This document shows, piece after piece, positions 51,699 through 61,016 of a stretch of DNA of 64,000 nt. Positions within the stretch are counted from its first letter, which is position 1; each line of letters starts with the position of its first letter. This stretch comes from Erysipelotrichales bacterium. GTDB lineage: Bacteria; Bacillota_I; Bacilli_A; Erysipelotrichales; Erysipelotrichaceae. A model generated the notes under the pieces. The model did no database searches, was not told the DNA's origin, and was given only the letters and a program-made list of their open reading frames with translations. Made by a program: the position numbers and the translations under genes. The stretch is from contig CAJTIT010000013.1 of assembly GCA_910576345.1 (NCBI GenBank), forward strand, positions 1-64,000, written 5' to 3'.

Positions 51699-53177
51699 AT
51701 GAATACACCTGAGATTTTGAAAAATATAGCACAACGGTGCGGCGGAGACATTTACTTAGGTATCGTAGGTCCTGTTCGTGTTGGTAAATCTACGTTCATC
51801 AAAGGCTTTATGGAAAAAGCTGTCATTCCTTATGTAAATGATGAATATGAGAAAGCGCGCATGGTGGATGAATTGCCACAAGCCGGCGTAGGTAAAACCA
51901 TCATGACAACCGAACCTAAATTTGTACCTAATAACGCGGCCAGTATTGAATTTGACGACGGTTTTACAGTCAATGTTCGTTTGGTAGACTGTGTTGGCTA
52001 TGTCATTCCGGAAGCAAAAGGTTATAAGGATGAAGATGGCATTCGTTTGGTCAGAACACCTTGGAATGAAGAAGCAATGCCGTTTAATGAAGCCGCAAAA
52101 ATCGGAACACAGAAAGTGATTCAAGATCATTCTACCATTGGTATCGTCGTGACAACGGATGGAACCATTACCGATTTGTCACGGGAAGCTTATATTGAAG
52201 CAGAAGCAGAAGTAATTGATGAATTAAAGCAAATCGGCAAGCCATTTATAGTTATTGTGAATTCGCAGGATACGTCGAGCGCTGCCTGTATGAGCGTTGT
52301 CGATAAGTTAAAGGAAAAGTATGAAGTTCCTGTACTTCCAATCGCTGTCAATAAAATGAGCGAAGAAGATGTGCATGAAATCTTGCGAGAAGCGCTATAC
52401 GAATTCCCGGTTTCTGAAATTAATATCAATATGCCGCAATGGATTGCTGTTCTAAACGATGATCATTGGCTGAAAAAGAGTTTTAACGAAACCATCCAAG
52501 AGAGTATGTCTTCCGTGGAAAAACTGCGTGAAGTTGCCAACATTACGGATGTGTTGGATGTAAATGAATATATAGAATCCAGCAATATCGCTACGATTGA
52601 TGCAGGTAGTGGGGTTGTCAATGTAGATATAACCGTAGCCGGAGGCTTGTACAATGAAATTTTGAAAGAAATCATTGGTGTTGAAATACAAGATAAGGCA
52701 CAACTGATTTCATTAATGCAGGAATTTACCAAGGCAAAAAAGGAATACGATGCAGTTTCCAGCGCTTTGAAAATGGTGAAACAAACAGGATATGGATTTG
52801 CGAGTGCCTCACTTTCCGATATCGAGCTTAGCAAACCGGAAATCATTAAGCAGGGAAGCCGTTATGGTGTGAAACTGAAAGCTATTGCGCCAAGTATTCA
52901 TATGATCAAGGTGGATGTAGAAAGCTCTTTTGAACCGATTATTGGCAGTAAGGAACAAAGTGAAGAATTGATCAGTTACCTGCTTCGTGATGAAGGTGCC
53001 AATGATGAATCTATATGGGATTCTGATATTTTTGGTAGGAAATTAAGTGATCTGATCCGTGATGGATTGAATGCAAAACTTTCAATGATTCCGGAAGCTG
53101 CCAGAGTACGTCTACAGGATATCTTGACCAAATTGGTAAATAAAGGAAAAGGAAATGTAATAGCGATAGTACTGTAA
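51699..53177 (+). CDS. spoIVA: Stage IV sporulation protein A
   Basis: ATPase that polymerises on the forespore surface to form the base of the spore coat. The 492-residue protein starts with the TRAFAC-type P-loop GIVGPVRVGKSTF (about 21-33), with GVGKTIMTTEPKFVP, VDCVGYVIPEA and the conserved LVRTPWNEEAMPF after it. The C-terminal domain needed for assembly is present. GGGAGG precedes the ATG. spoIVA next to hup is the Bacillus order, and its presence indicates a real endospore pathway. Confidence 0.95.
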   Translation: MNTPEILKNIAQRCGGDIYLGIVGPVRVGKSTFIKGFMEKAVIPYVNDEYEKARMVDELPQAGVGKTIMTTEPKFVPNNAASIEFDDGFTVNVRLVDCVGYVIPEAKGYKDEDGIRLVRTPWNEEAMPFNEAAKIGTQKVIQDHSTIGIVVTTDGTITDLSREAYIEAEAEVIDELKQIGKPFIVIVNSQDTSSAACMSVVDKLKEKYEVPVLPIAVNKMSEEDVHEILREALYEFPVSEININMPQWIAVLNDDHWLKKSFNETIQESMSSVEKLREVANITDVLDVNEYIESSNIATIDAGSGVVNVDITVAGGLYNEILKEIIGVEIQDKAQLISLMQEFTKAKKEYDAVSSALKMVKQTGYGFASASLSDIELSKPEIIKQGSRYGVKLKAIAPSIHMIKVDVESSFEPIIGSKEQSEELISYLLRDEGANDESIWDSDIFGRKLSDLIRDGLNAKLSMIPEAARVRLQDILTKLVNKGKGNVIAIVL

Positions 53178-53219
53178 TAGAAAAACTGGTTGTTTTTGTA
53201 GTTAATTACTAAAAAAGTA

Positions 53220-53248
53220 TTGAAATAATGCCTTTTGGATGGTATGAT
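53220..53248 (+). promoter_or_regulatory. Sigma-A promoter of hup
   Basis: TTGAAA (53220-53225) and TATGAT (53243-53248), spacer 17 bases, with TGG giving an extended -10. Confidence 0.75.
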
Positions 53249-53273
53249 ATAGCCATGTTGGAGGTAAAAAAAC

Positions 53274-53558
53274 ATGAGCGAAATTTTAAATAAAAAAGCA
53301 TTGACAGAAGTCGTTGCAGAAAAATTGGAATCTACAAAAAAAGATGCATCAGCGGCTATTGATGCAGTATGCGAAGCAATCGCAGATGAATTGAAAAAAG
53401 GAAACAAAATTGACATCAGCGGATTTGGTAAATTTGAAGTAAAAGAGCGTGCAGCTCGTCAAGGTATCAATCCGGCAACAAAAGAACCAATTCAGATTCC
53501 AGCAACAAAAGTTCCTGCATTTAAAGCAGCGAAAGCATTTAAAGAATCTGTAAAATAA
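53274..53558 (+). CDS. hup: HU-family DNA-binding protein
   Basis: Nucleoid protein of 94 residues that bends and compacts DNA. GFGKFEVKERAARQGINPATK is the HU signature in the beta arm, followed by AFKAAKAFKESVK. GGAGG precedes the ATG at 53274. It has its own strong promoter and terminator, as expected for an abundant protein. Confidence 0.96.
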   Translation: MSEILNKKALTEVVAEKLESTKKDASAAIDAVCEAIADELKKGNKIDISGFGKFEVKERAARQGINPATKEPIQIPATKVPAFKAAKAFKESVK

Positions 53559-53574
53559 GGGAAACGAATGATGA

Positions 53575-53604
53575 GGGTATATCGAATGGTATATCCTTTT
53601 TTAT
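53575..53604 (+). terminator. Terminator after hup
   Basis: GGGTATAT (53575-53582) pairs with the GTATATCC-type arm ending at 53596, with G-T pairs, followed by six T. The rest of the gap to 53808 is AT-rich; an extended -10 TGGTATAAT lies near 53771-53779. Confidence 0.65.
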
Positions 53605-53808
53605 AACCATCTACTGCTTTGCAAATTAAAAGTTACAATGAAAATCTGCATAAAATATGTTACTTGTATATTATTGTGCAATACCAATATTTTGCCAGTG
53701 TCTTACATTGAAAAATATTCATAGCTTTATCGATTGTTTTAAAAATAATAGGAATCCGTTGAAATAATCGTGGTATAATAATGTAATAAAAACAAGAGGT
53801 GAATGTAT

Positions 53809-54492
53809 ATGTATGAACAATATTATTTATATTTGATTGCCATTTTCATTGTATTTATGGCACAAGCAAAAGTCCAAAATGCGTATCATAAATATAAACA
53901 AATTAGAAACAAAAGGGGACTTAGCGGTGCGGAAGTGGCTAGACGCATACTGGATCTGAATGATTTACAAAACGTAAGCGTTGAAGTTTCCAATCGCGGC
54001 ATCCTGTCGGATCATTATGATCCCGTTGCGCACGTGGTACGATTATCTCCTGATATTTTTTACCAAAACTCCATCGCATCCATATCCGTGGCTGCACATG
54101 AAGTAGGACATGCGATACAGCATAAAGAACATTATGGTTTTATTGCATTGCGCAATCGATTATTACCATATGCGAATATTGCCAGCAATTTTGGATGGAT
54201 TACCATTGTGATAGGATTATTGTTTTTCTATTCATCGCCGATCATCTTATATATTGGTATCTGCATGTTATTGGTTGTCGCATTGTTTCAACTTGTAACA
54301 TTGCCGGTAGAACTTAATGCATCGTCACGTGCATTAAAACAATTGGATAACGCCAATTTCATAACCAAAGATGAATATACATCTTGTCGTACTATGTTGA
54401 AAGCTGCAGCATATACATATTTAGCTGCTTTGGTATCTACCATATTACAAGTACTGCGCGTGATATTGATTGCAAGACGCAGAGATGATTAA
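53809..54492 (+). CDS. Membrane zinc metallopeptidase, YugP-like
   Basis: A 227-residue membrane protein with an N-terminal span, a soluble part carrying AAHEVGHAIQH (HExxH zinc site), and two or three later spans. It matches the DUF/peptidase family of Bacillus YugP. The substrate is not known. I start at the ATG at 53809, 8 bases after AAGAGGTG; an ATG at 53803 is in phase but too close. It stands alone, with a terminator after it. Confidence 0.85.
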   Translation: MYEQYYLYLIAIFIVFMAQAKVQNAYHKYKQIRNKRGLSGAEVARRILDLNDLQNVSVEVSNRGILSDHYDPVAHVVRLSPDIFYQNSIASISVAAHEVGHAIQHKEHYGFIALRNRLLPYANIASNFGWITIVIGLLFFYSSPIILYIGICMLLVVALFQLVTLPVELNASSRALKQLDNANFITKDEYTSCRTMLKAAAYTYLAALVSTILQVLRVILIARRRDD

Positions 54493-54501
54493 ATATCTAT
54501 A

Positions 54502-54534
54502 ATAGATTCCATAAAATGGAATCTATGCTTTTCT
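54502..54534 (+). terminator. Terminator after the metallopeptidase
   Basis: ATAGATTCCAT (54502-54512) and ATGGAATCTAT (54516-54526), an 11-bp perfect stem with a 3-base loop, then a T-rich tail. I see nothing further in the 155 bases before gatD. Confidence 0.8.
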
Positions 54535-54689
54535 GTTTATTACTTCGCATAATGTATCTTATGTAAAATAATTGTGATTTGCATATATTGGTAGATAGAG
54601 GCATAATCCCGCAGCATCGGTATTCTTAGTGAACGCATTTTGTCTGATGATCCAATTCACATACATTGCCATGAATATCTCCAATGCAA

Positions 54690-55442
54690 TCATACAGAGA
54701 TTTTTAAACGTCGCAAAATAACGTCTCTTGCTTTTCTTTCTAATTCATCATTTAGAGGTACTAAATCATGAAATTGAAATGTAGGATCTTGTTTATGCAA
54801 ACACTTATAAATTACAAAATCAGCAACTTTTGGATTTTTTGGAAATAAAGGTCCGTGCATATACGTTGCCAACACTTGTCCGTTATAAAATCCTTCCATG
54901 TGATCTTCCATGTTGTTGCCAAATCCAGATAATACACTGCCTAGTGGTTGATCCACATTTCGTGTCTGTCCGCCATGGTTTTCAAAGCCGACAATGATCG
55001 TTTCCAAGTCATCCAATTTTGATGATATTGCAATATCACCGATACAACGCTGTAAATTCTTGCTGGCTTCTGTATAGTAGTCGAAAAATTTCAAACCATT
55101 GATTTTTGTTCCATCTGCCGCTATGTAATATTGGCCAAATAATTGATAGCCGCCGCAAATTAAAACAACAAATGTCCCCTGCTCCATCGCTTTTGCAATT
55201 TCTTGTTTTCTTTTTAAAAGATCATCCATTAACAAAATCTGTTCTTTATCTGCACCGCCGCCAAGAAACAATAGATCATAGGAGGTAAGATCCACATCAT
55301 CGCCAATTTCCATTGTTTCAATTTGACATTGAATATTACGCTGTTCACAACGATTTTTTAATACCATCATATTTCCTTTGTCACCATATAGATCCATAAT
55401 ATTATGGTACATCCAACAAACACGGATTACTCTAGTTTCCAT
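54690..55442 (-). CDS. gatD: Lipid II isoglutaminyl synthase, glutamine amidotransferase subunit GatD
   Basis: With MurT it amidates the D-Glu of the lipid II stem peptide to D-isoglutamine, using ammonia from glutamine. The class I-type nucleophile Cys is in VVLICGGYQLFG and the catalytic His in YMHGPLFPKNP. DLYGDKGN at the N-terminus is a CobB/CobQ-like family mark. I start at 55442 (METRVIRVC, 250 residues), 8 bases after AAAGG; an in-phase ATG at 55451 sits on the ribosome site. It overlaps the end of murT by 11 bases. Confidence 0.92.
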   Translation of the reverse strand: METRVIRVCWMYHNIMDLYGDKGNMMVLKNRCEQRNIQCQIETMEIGDDVDLTSYDLLFLGGGADKEQILLMDDLLKRKQEIAKAMEQGTFVVLICGGYQLFGQYYIAADGTKINGLKFFDYYTEASKNLQRCIGDIAISSKLDDLETIIVGFENHGGQTRNVDQPLGSVLSGFGNNMEDHMEGFYNGQVLATYMHGPLFPKNPKVADFVIYKCLHKQDPTFQFHDLVPLNDELERKARDVILRRLKISV

Positions 55443-56754
55443 GTATCTCATCCTTTCTCATGGCGCTGCGAACCGGTGCTAAGGCAGTGTAGGTTGCGAT
55501 AATATAACTGCGCATTTGCAGATCATATAAGGCGTCCAATGCGTGCTTTTCATCTTCCGTCACAATGACTTTTCCTTGATAATGCGCATATTTGATTCTT
55601 AGAGCCATATCGTAGGCTCTTGTTCCGGAACATATGATAGTTTCTGTAGAAAGCTGAAGCACACGCTCAAAGCATGCGTCATAAATCCAGGAAACATCTC
55701 TGCCGTCTTGGGCATGATCATTTAAAACAATCATCAATGCTTTCTTTTCTTTATCCAATGCGATTGTCTTTAAAACTTCATTGGCACCTGTAGGATTTTT
55801 GACTAGATTCAGTGTATATGCATGATTTTGCCAATAAAAGGTTTCATTGCGCCCAGGCGGTCGTTTTGTATGAGTAAATACATATTCACATACATCGCTA
55901 TCAATATGATATAGCGATGCGACAGATAAAACCGCCATACAGTTGTAAATGGAATACAGCGAAGATAGCGGAGAATGGAATTTCTTTTTCTGATAATGAA
56001 GAATCCCCTGCTCAATTTGTACGTCATTTGCGAAAACATCAATGCTTGGTGTCTGAAAGTCACAATGTGTACAGTGAAATTTTCCAATATGAGAATACTG
56101 ATAAAATGAATATTGTAAAAGATGGCTACAACGAGGACAGAATCGTCCTTCACTGGCTTCATTTGTTTGCTCCATGGAAGCACTGCAGCGATCCACACCA
56201 AAATAGATGCTCTTTACCTTAGGTGCATGATCTGCGATGCGAACAACATTGGGATCATTTCCATTCAATATAAGCGTTCCTTGAAAATCTTGAACGGCTC
56301 GTTCTATTTTTTGAATCAGTTGTTCCATTTCTTGCGAGCGGTCCAATTGATCTCTGAAAAAATTGGTTATGACAAGTGTAGAAACACGCAGATGCTTCAT
56401 GATATAAGGAATATTTAGTTCATCCACTTCCAAAACCATAGCATCCGCATGGATGTTTCCGGTAACGGAAGAGGCATGGATGAGTGCAGTGGTGATTCCT
56501 TCCTTTAAATTATCTCCTTTTCGATTATTGACGACTTGTTTTTTCGACTTTAAAAAAATATCCGCAATCATATTGCTTGTGGATGTTTTTCCATTCGTTC
56601 CGCTGATTAAAATCACGGGGCAATCGTAATGAAAACATGTGAGTATATCTTTTTTTAATTTCAATGCGATCTGTCCCGGAAAGGATCCGCCCCGATGAAA
56701 TAGTCGTAGTATCCATGAGATGCATTTGGTTATGATCAATATTGGCAGTTTCAT
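55432..56754 (-). CDS. murT: Lipid II isoglutaminyl synthase, Mur-ligase-like subunit MurT
   Basis: Catalytic partner of GatD, 440 residues. The Mur ligase P-loop is ISGTNGKTSTSNM, with ITNFFRDQLDR in the central domain. An inserted zinc ribbon has two Cys pairs, CPRC and CTHC, a MurT hallmark. The C-terminal DUF-type domain includes NPTGANEVL. AGGAGG precedes the ATG at 56754. Amidated stem peptides are needed for efficient cross-linking. Confidence 0.93.
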   Translation of the reverse strand: MKLPILIITKCISWILRLFHRGGSFPGQIALKLKKDILTCFHYDCPVILISGTNGKTSTSNMIADIFLKSKKQVVNNRKGDNLKEGITTALIHASSVTGNIHADAMVLEVDELNIPYIMKHLRVSTLVITNFFRDQLDRSQEMEQLIQKIERAVQDFQGTLILNGNDPNVVRIADHAPKVKSIYFGVDRCSASMEQTNEASEGRFCPRCSHLLQYSFYQYSHIGKFHCTHCDFQTPSIDVFANDVQIEQGILHYQKKKFHSPLSSLYSIYNCMAVLSVASLYHIDSDVCEYVFTHTKRPPGRNETFYWQNHAYTLNLVKNPTGANEVLKTIALDKEKKALMIVLNDHAQDGRDVSWIYDACFERVLQLSTETIICSGTRAYDMALRIKYAHYQGKVIVTEDEKHALDALYDLQMRSYIIATYTALAPVRSAMRKDEIHGN

Positions 56755-56770
56755 TGGTACCTCCTATGAA

Positions 56771-56807
56771 AAAAGAAAAGGAAAAAACGATTGGAAACTT
56801 TCCTTTT
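56771..56807 (-). terminator. Terminator after mrp
   Basis: AAAAGGAAA (56776-56784) pairs with TTTCCTTTT (56799-56807). On the minus strand a T-rich tract follows, between mrp and murT. Confidence 0.6.
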
Positions 56808-57640
56808 TATTTCAGCAATTCCAGCAGATGATCAACACATGGAGCGATCAATGAATGGATGCTTTCTTGTTTTTCTGTATCAAAATCATCATCTCGATGA
56901 ATCATTGCTATACTTTCCATCATCGGAAGTTCACATAATAAAGGAAGATTGTTTTGTTTCAAAAAATGTTTTGTATCATTGGTATGATACATATCAATTT
57001 TTTTGCCGCAGTCAGGACATAGAATATAGCTCATATTCTCAATTACGCCCAATACCTCAACATTCATTTGTTTGCACATATTGACTGCTTTGGAAACAAT
57101 CATGGATACCATAGGCTGTGGTGTTGATACCATGATTACACCACTTACCGGCATACTTTGCATAATGGTCAATGCCACATCTCCGGTTCCCGGTGGCATA
57201 TCAATTAACAAAACATCTAGTTCACCCCAAAGGACATCAGTCCAAAATTGTTTGACCGCATTACCGATAATAGGACCACGCCATACGACTGGCTGATTTT
57301 CATCATCCATCAAAAAGTTCAAAGACATCAATTTTATGCCATCTTTATCAATGACAGGCTCTATGGCGTCATTGGACCCATACGCCTTTTCTTTGGACAC
57401 GTTCATAAGACGCGGAATACTTGGACCGGTGATATCCGCATCCATAATGCCAACGGATAATCCGCATGAACGCAATTCTTTGGCGAGCAGTACCGTACAG
57501 CTGGATTTTCCTACGCCGCCCTTCCCACTCATGATCGCTATGACATGTTGAATATGATTGTTTGGATTATTGATAATTCCACAGGATTCTTCTTTTTTGC
57601 CACATGTGCCTTTGCTGGGGCAAGTATTACAATTACTCAT
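56807..57640 (-). CDS. Mrp/NBP35-type Fe-S cluster carrier ATPase
   Basis: P-loop ATPase of 277 residues thought to carry or deliver Fe-S clusters. The deviant Walker A is MSGKGGVGKSS; DADITGPSIPRLM and LLIDMPPGTGD follow. N-terminal cysteines (CNTCPSKGTCGKKEESC) resemble the NBP35 cluster site, and a CPDC pair lies near residue 216. I start at the ATG at 57640, 7 bases after GAGGTG; a GTG at 57649 is in phase. It may serve the many Fe-S enzymes here (IspG, IspH, GltB2). Confidence 0.88.
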   Translation of the reverse strand: MSNCNTCPSKGTCGKKEESCGIINNPNNHIQHVIAIMSGKGGVGKSSCTVLLAKELRSCGLSVGIMDADITGPSIPRLMNVSKEKAYGSNDAIEPVIDKDGIKLMSLNFLMDDENQPVVWRGPIIGNAVKQFWTDVLWGELDVLLIDMPPGTGDVALTIMQSMPVSGVIMVSTPQPMVSMIVSKAVNMCKQMNVEVLGVIENMSYILCPDCGKKIDMYHTNDTKHFLKQNNLPLLCELPMMESIAMIHRDDDFDTEKQESIHSLIAPCVDHLLELLK

Positions 57641-57669
57641 TTTTTTCACCTCATTATTATTCGCATTAC

Positions 57670-57699
57670 ATCATATCGTAATCACTTATATATTGTCAA
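57670..57699 (-). promoter_or_regulatory. Sigma-A promoter of mrp
   Basis: On the minus strand TTGACA (57699-57694) and TATGAT (57675-57670), spacer 18 bases, just beyond the deoB stop. Confidence 0.65.
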
Positions 57700-57703
57700 T
57701 GTA

Positions 57704-58885
57704 TTATTTTAATAGATGCAAAAGAGATCTTCCAATAACCGGTTGTTTTACATGAAAGTTATCTGCGATTGTTTTACCAACAGATGCAAAGCTGTCTTGG
57801 ATAGGTAATAATCCAAAACCTTTCATACTAGGAGAATAAGCCAATAGAGGAACCATTTCACGTGTATGGTCATTTCCTGCATACGTTGGATCATTGCCAT
57901 GATCTGCGGTAATCATCAAAAGATCATCTTGTTTTAATTTACGCAAAACAGTGCTTAGTTTTTGATCGAAACGTTCCAATTCTTCTCCATAGCCAATTGG
58001 ATTTCTTCGATGCCCCCATTGTGCGTCAAAATCCACTAGATTCACAAAACATAAACCTTTAAAATCTTGATCCATACATGCAATGGTTTGATCCATCCCA
58101 TGAACGCTGCTTTGTGAGCGATAGGTTATGTGAATTCCTTCCCCATCGAAAATATCATGAATTTTACCAATGCCAATCACTTCCAAATCTTTTGCACGAA
58201 GATGATTTAGTACTGTTTGATCAAATGGTTTCAGCGCATAATCATGACGATTTGCGGTACGTATGAATTCGCCTGCTTTTAGACCTGTATAAGGTCGTGC
58301 AATCACCCTGCCGACTTTCCATTCATCCTTCATGGTAAGTTCACGTGCAATTTCACAACAGCGATATAATTCTTCCAATCCCATTGTTTCTTCATTTCCA
58401 CAAATTTGTAACACGGAATCTGCGGAAGTATAAACGATGAGTGCATTGGTTTTGATTTGTTCTTCTCCAAGTTCATTGATGATTTCTGTGCCACTGGCAG
58501 CTTTATTACCAATACAGCGATGACCGGTTCGATGTTCCAGTTTTTGTATGAATGATTTTGGAAAACCTGTTTTTGTAAATGTAGGAAATGCATGCTTCAC
58601 ATGTAACCCCATTAATTCATAGTGACCGCTCATCGTATCTTTTCCGACGCCTTTCTCTATGAGTTTGGTATAATAACCCAATGGTGTTTGGCATGGTTGG
58701 ATAGATGATAGTGGATGCAGATTGGCGATTCCCAAAGATACAAGTGTTGGAATTTGTAAGGGTTGCTTTGCTTTTGCAATATGGCCAAGTGTATCAGCGC
58801 CCTCATCATTGTAATCCATCGCATCAAAAGAATTTCCTACCCCCAGCGAATCAATGACGATCAAAAAAATTCGGCGGTATTTCAT
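57704..58885 (-). CDS. deoB: Phosphopentomutase
   Basis: Interconverts ribose 1-phosphate and ribose 5-phosphate (and the deoxy forms) in nucleoside salvage. Alkaline-phosphatase-fold protein of 393 residues: [10 protein letters not shown] with a metal Asp, KDTMSGHYE with the phosphoacceptor Thr, [13 protein letters not shown] and [18 protein letters not shown] with metal ligands. GAGGT precedes the ATG at 58885. It lies 10 bases after xerD, as in Bacillus (ripX-drm). Confidence 0.95.
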   Translation of the reverse strand: MKYRRIFLIVIDSLGVGNSFDAMDYNDEGADTLGHIAKAKQPLQIPTLVSLGIANLHPLSSIQPCQTPLGYYTKLIEKGVGKDTMSGHYELMGLHVKHAFPTFTKTGFPKSFIQKLEHRTGHRCIGNKAASGTEIINELGEEQIKTNALIVYTSADSVLQICGNEETMGLEELYRCCEIARELTMKDEWKVGRVIARPYTGLKAGEFIRTANRHDYALKPFDQTVLNHLRAKDLEVIGIGKIHDIFDGEGIHITYRSQSSVHGMDQTIACMDQDFKGLCFVNLVDFDAQWGHRRNPIGYGEELERFDQKLSTVLRKLKQDDLLMITADHGNDPTYAGNDHTREMVPLLAYSPSMKGFGLLPIQDSFASVGKTIADNFHVKQPVIGRSLLHLLK

Positions 58886-58895
58886 GGTATGTACC

Positions 58896-59798
58896 TCATT
58901 TCATTTTTTTGCATTTAGAACGAGGATGGAAGGAAGCATATGCATCTTTCAATCGTTTATTTTGTACATGTGTATAGATTTGTGTTGTCTTGATATCGCT
59001 ATGCCCCAATAATTCCTGTACAACACGCAAATCTGCTCCACCATCCAATAAGTGCGTCGCAAAACTATGTCGAAAACTATGTGCAGATAATTGTTCATTC
59101 AATCCTTGTTCTTTCAGCTTTTGTTTGATCATTCGATGTACATATTGGCGACTGACTGGATGTCCCAAATGATTGATAAATACCTCATTTGTTCGCTTGA
59201 TTAGCCATTTTGACCGCACTTGTTCCATATATTGTCGTATGACTGAAACACAGCGCTTATGGATGGGAATCATGCGTTCTTTATCGCCTTTGCCAACGAC
59301 ACGAAGAAATCCTTGTTCCAAATGAATTTGATTCATTGTTAAGCCGCATAGTTCACTGACACGCAAACCACAGCTATATAAAAGCTCCAGCATTGCATGA
59401 TGGAAAATATCATTGTCATGATCTGAAAAACTATCCAAAAGGGTTTCTATATCATGCACATTAAAGTATTTTGGCAGTTTATTGCCATCTTTTTTTGATC
59501 GAATAAAAATGCTTGGATCGGGGATATTTGGATATGTGAAAGTAATATATCGATGAAACGTATGAAGTGTTGAAATCATACGATTGATGGAATTTGGTTT
59601 TTTGGTACGTCTTTGTTCATGGATGAATTCTTGTAAATCGTTATATGTAAGTTCTTCCATTTGAAAACGCTGCTTTTGCATCAAATATTCTTTATACATA
59701 AAAAGATCACGTTGATAGGAAAGAATACTTGTGATTGCTTTTTGATCCACTACTTGAATATAGTGCAGATAATCTTCAATTGCATCTTTTATCAACAT
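58896..59798 (-). CDS. xerD: Site-specific tyrosine recombinase XerD
   Basis: Resolves chromosome dimers at dif. The 300-residue protein has the N-terminal core-binding domain and the catalytic set: Arg in [11 protein letters not shown], His-x-x-Arg in [12 protein letters not shown], His in [11 protein letters not shown], and Tyr in IYTHV. I start at the ATG at 59798 ([11 protein letters not shown]), after GGTGATG; the frame is open to 59921 but those residues are unlike the family. Adjacent deoB supports XerD rather than XerC. Confidence 0.92.
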   Translation of the reverse strand: MLIKDAIEDYLHYIQVVDQKAITSILSYQRDLFMYKEYLMQKQRFQMEELTYNDLQEFIHEQRRTKKPNSINRMISTLHTFHRYITFTYPNIPDPSIFIRSKKDGNKLPKYFNVHDIETLLDSFSDHDNDIFHHAMLELLYSCGLRVSELCGLTMNQIHLEQGFLRVVGKGDKERMIPIHKRCVSVIRQYMEQVRSKWLIKRTNEVFINHLGHPVSRQYVHRMIKQKLKEQGLNEQLSAHSFRHSFATHLLDGGADLRVVQELLGHSDIKTTQIYTHVQNKRLKDAYASFHPRSKCKKMK

Positions 59799-59813
59799 AT
59801 CATCACCGTTATC

Positions 59814-59822
59814 ATTATACCA
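59814..59822 (-). promoter_or_regulatory. Extended -10 promoter of xerD-deoB
   Basis: TGGTATAAT on the minus strand (59822-59814), 16 bases before the xerD ATG. The leader would be very short. Confidence 0.45.
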
Positions 59823-59899
59823 CATTTCACAACTCTTTAATCGTTTTTTTGATATACCAAAAAGAGACGCACGGTCAATGTCATTAAGATAAAAAGATA

Positions 59900-59939
59900 T
59901 AAATAAAAGAAGGTAAATCAAAAATAAGAATTACCTTCT
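59900..59939 (-). terminator. Minus-strand terminator-like hairpin
   Basis: AGAAGGTAA (59908-59916) and TTACCTTCT (59931-59939), 9-bp stem, followed on the minus strand by TTTTATTT. It begins 18 bases after the stop of the candidate micro-ORF. Confidence 0.6.
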
Positions 59940-59957
59940 ATTCATTAGGTGAAAGCA

Positions 59958-60047
59958 TTATGAAAACTGTAGTTCAAAACTACAAGAATTTATATTATAA
60001 TAAACCAACAGCATCCCCAATCCAATCCCCAATCTCTTTCTCACCAT
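59958..60047 (-). CDS. Candidate micro-ORF, 29 residues
   Basis: On the minus strand an ATG at 60047 opens MVRKRLGIGLGMLLVYYNIN and nine more residues. AAAGGG lies 9 bases upstream and a terminator 18 bases after the stop. The basic start and hydrophobic Gly-rich middle suggest a membrane-active or exported peptide, but I recognise no family. Two further in-phase ATGs lie just upstream (60056, 60053). It may be chance. Confidence 0.25.
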   Translation of the reverse strand: MVRKRLGIGLGMLLVYYNINSCSFELQFS

Positions 60048-60132
60048 TACCATCATCCCTTTCTCTTACTTATCCATAAAAGTAGACTTACTTAGATAAA
60101 AGAAGAAGAAAGTAAAATGTATGTTTTCACAA

Positions 60133-60166
60133 TAAAAAACAGGAATTTTAAATAATGGATTCCTGT
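60133..60166 (-). terminator. Terminator downstream of the methyltransferase gene
   Basis: ACAGGAAT (60139-60146) and ATTCCTGT (60159-60166) form an 8-bp stem; on the minus strand six T follow. It lies about 145 bases past the stop at 60309. Confidence 0.65.
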
Positions 60167-60308
60167 CTAAGAATGTCTACCTTTTGAGACAATTTCTTTT
60201 CGTATGATTGTTTATTTGCATATTGAAAACGAAGAAAAAAATATACGTATCCATATACTAGTTCCCTATCTATATCAAAAGGTTCTGTTCAATGAAAAAA
60301 ACATAAAA

Positions 60309-60980
60309 TTATGTACGATCCACAACGATAGGAGTCAATATTTGACAATGCGGTCTTCCTTGTTTCATTGCCTCAATCAAAACACTTTTTGCATCATCTT
60401 TATCCGCATCATATACAAATTGCAGTTTCTTTATCTCCATATGCGCCTCTCTACAAAAAAGCGCCAAATCGATGATACGATCTGCTCGATGAATCATATA
60501 AAGTCTTCCCTTATCATGAAGCAATGAAGATATTTTATGTAAAAGTGATTGTAAATCCAAATGCATTTCATGCCTTGCACTGGAAAGATACGCATTATCG
60601 TTCAAATTTTTTTCATTTGCAACTTGAAAATACGGTGGATTACATACAATACAAGATACTGGCGGATGTGTCAGATCCAAAATATTTGCATGAATAATCT
60701 GTGCGTCAAATTGTTGATGATGATCTAGGTTATAACGTGCCAAAGCACAGGCATCTTCATTGATTTCTACTCCGATCAGCTGTTTTGGCTCATAGCGCAT
60801 CGCATACAACAACAGTGCGCCATTATTACAACCGATATCCATTACCACATCTTTTTTGCGAATGGTCATGAAATTTCCCAATAAGGCTGTATCTGTATTT
60901 ACATGAAACATTTGCGGATGCTGGTAATAATAAATATCTGTACCGGGCAAAAAATCATACGTATAATTGCTTATATCCAT
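60309..60980 (-). CDS. tRNA1(Val) adenine-N6 methyltransferase-like protein (TrmN6 family)
   Basis: SAM-dependent methyltransferase of 223 residues. The SAM motif is VVMDIGCNNGALLLY and the amino-methyltransferase motif is CNPPYFQV. It matches the YabB/TrmN6 family, which methylates A37 of tRNA1(Val) in E. coli; in Firmicutes the target is not firmly known. GAGGT lies just before the ATG at 60980. A few codons before spoIIM's end separate it from the next gene on the same strand. Confidence 0.85.
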   Translation of the reverse strand: MDISNYTYDFLPGTDIYYYQHPQMFHVNTDTALLGNFMTIRKKDVVMDIGCNNGALLLYAMRYEPKQLIGVEINEDACALARYNLDHHQQFDAQIIHANILDLTHPPVSCIVCNPPYFQVANEKNLNDNAYLSSARHEMHLDLQSLLHKISSLLHDKGRLYMIHRADRIIDLALFCREAHMEIKKLQFVYDADKDDAKSVLIEAMKQGRPHCQILTPIVVDRT

Positions 60981-61016
60981 AAATACCTCATTTCCATCAA
61001 GTATTATACAGTAAAT

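Larger units (their letters stand above)
59799..60308. other. 510-base stretch without a conventional gene
   Basis: Besides the xerD promoter it holds two minus-strand terminator-like hairpins (59900-59939 and 60133-60166) and, between them, a candidate micro-ORF at 59958-60047. A 6-bp inverted repeat around 59970-59985 (TGTAGT/ACTACA) lies inside that ORF. The right third, 60167-60308, shows nothing I can name. Confidence 0.5.

Noticed and set aside
60204-60527. 107-codon plus-strand frame
   Set aside because: It overlaps the end of the TrmN6-like gene on the other strand, has no ribosome site and reads as Ile/Phe/Tyr-rich noise.
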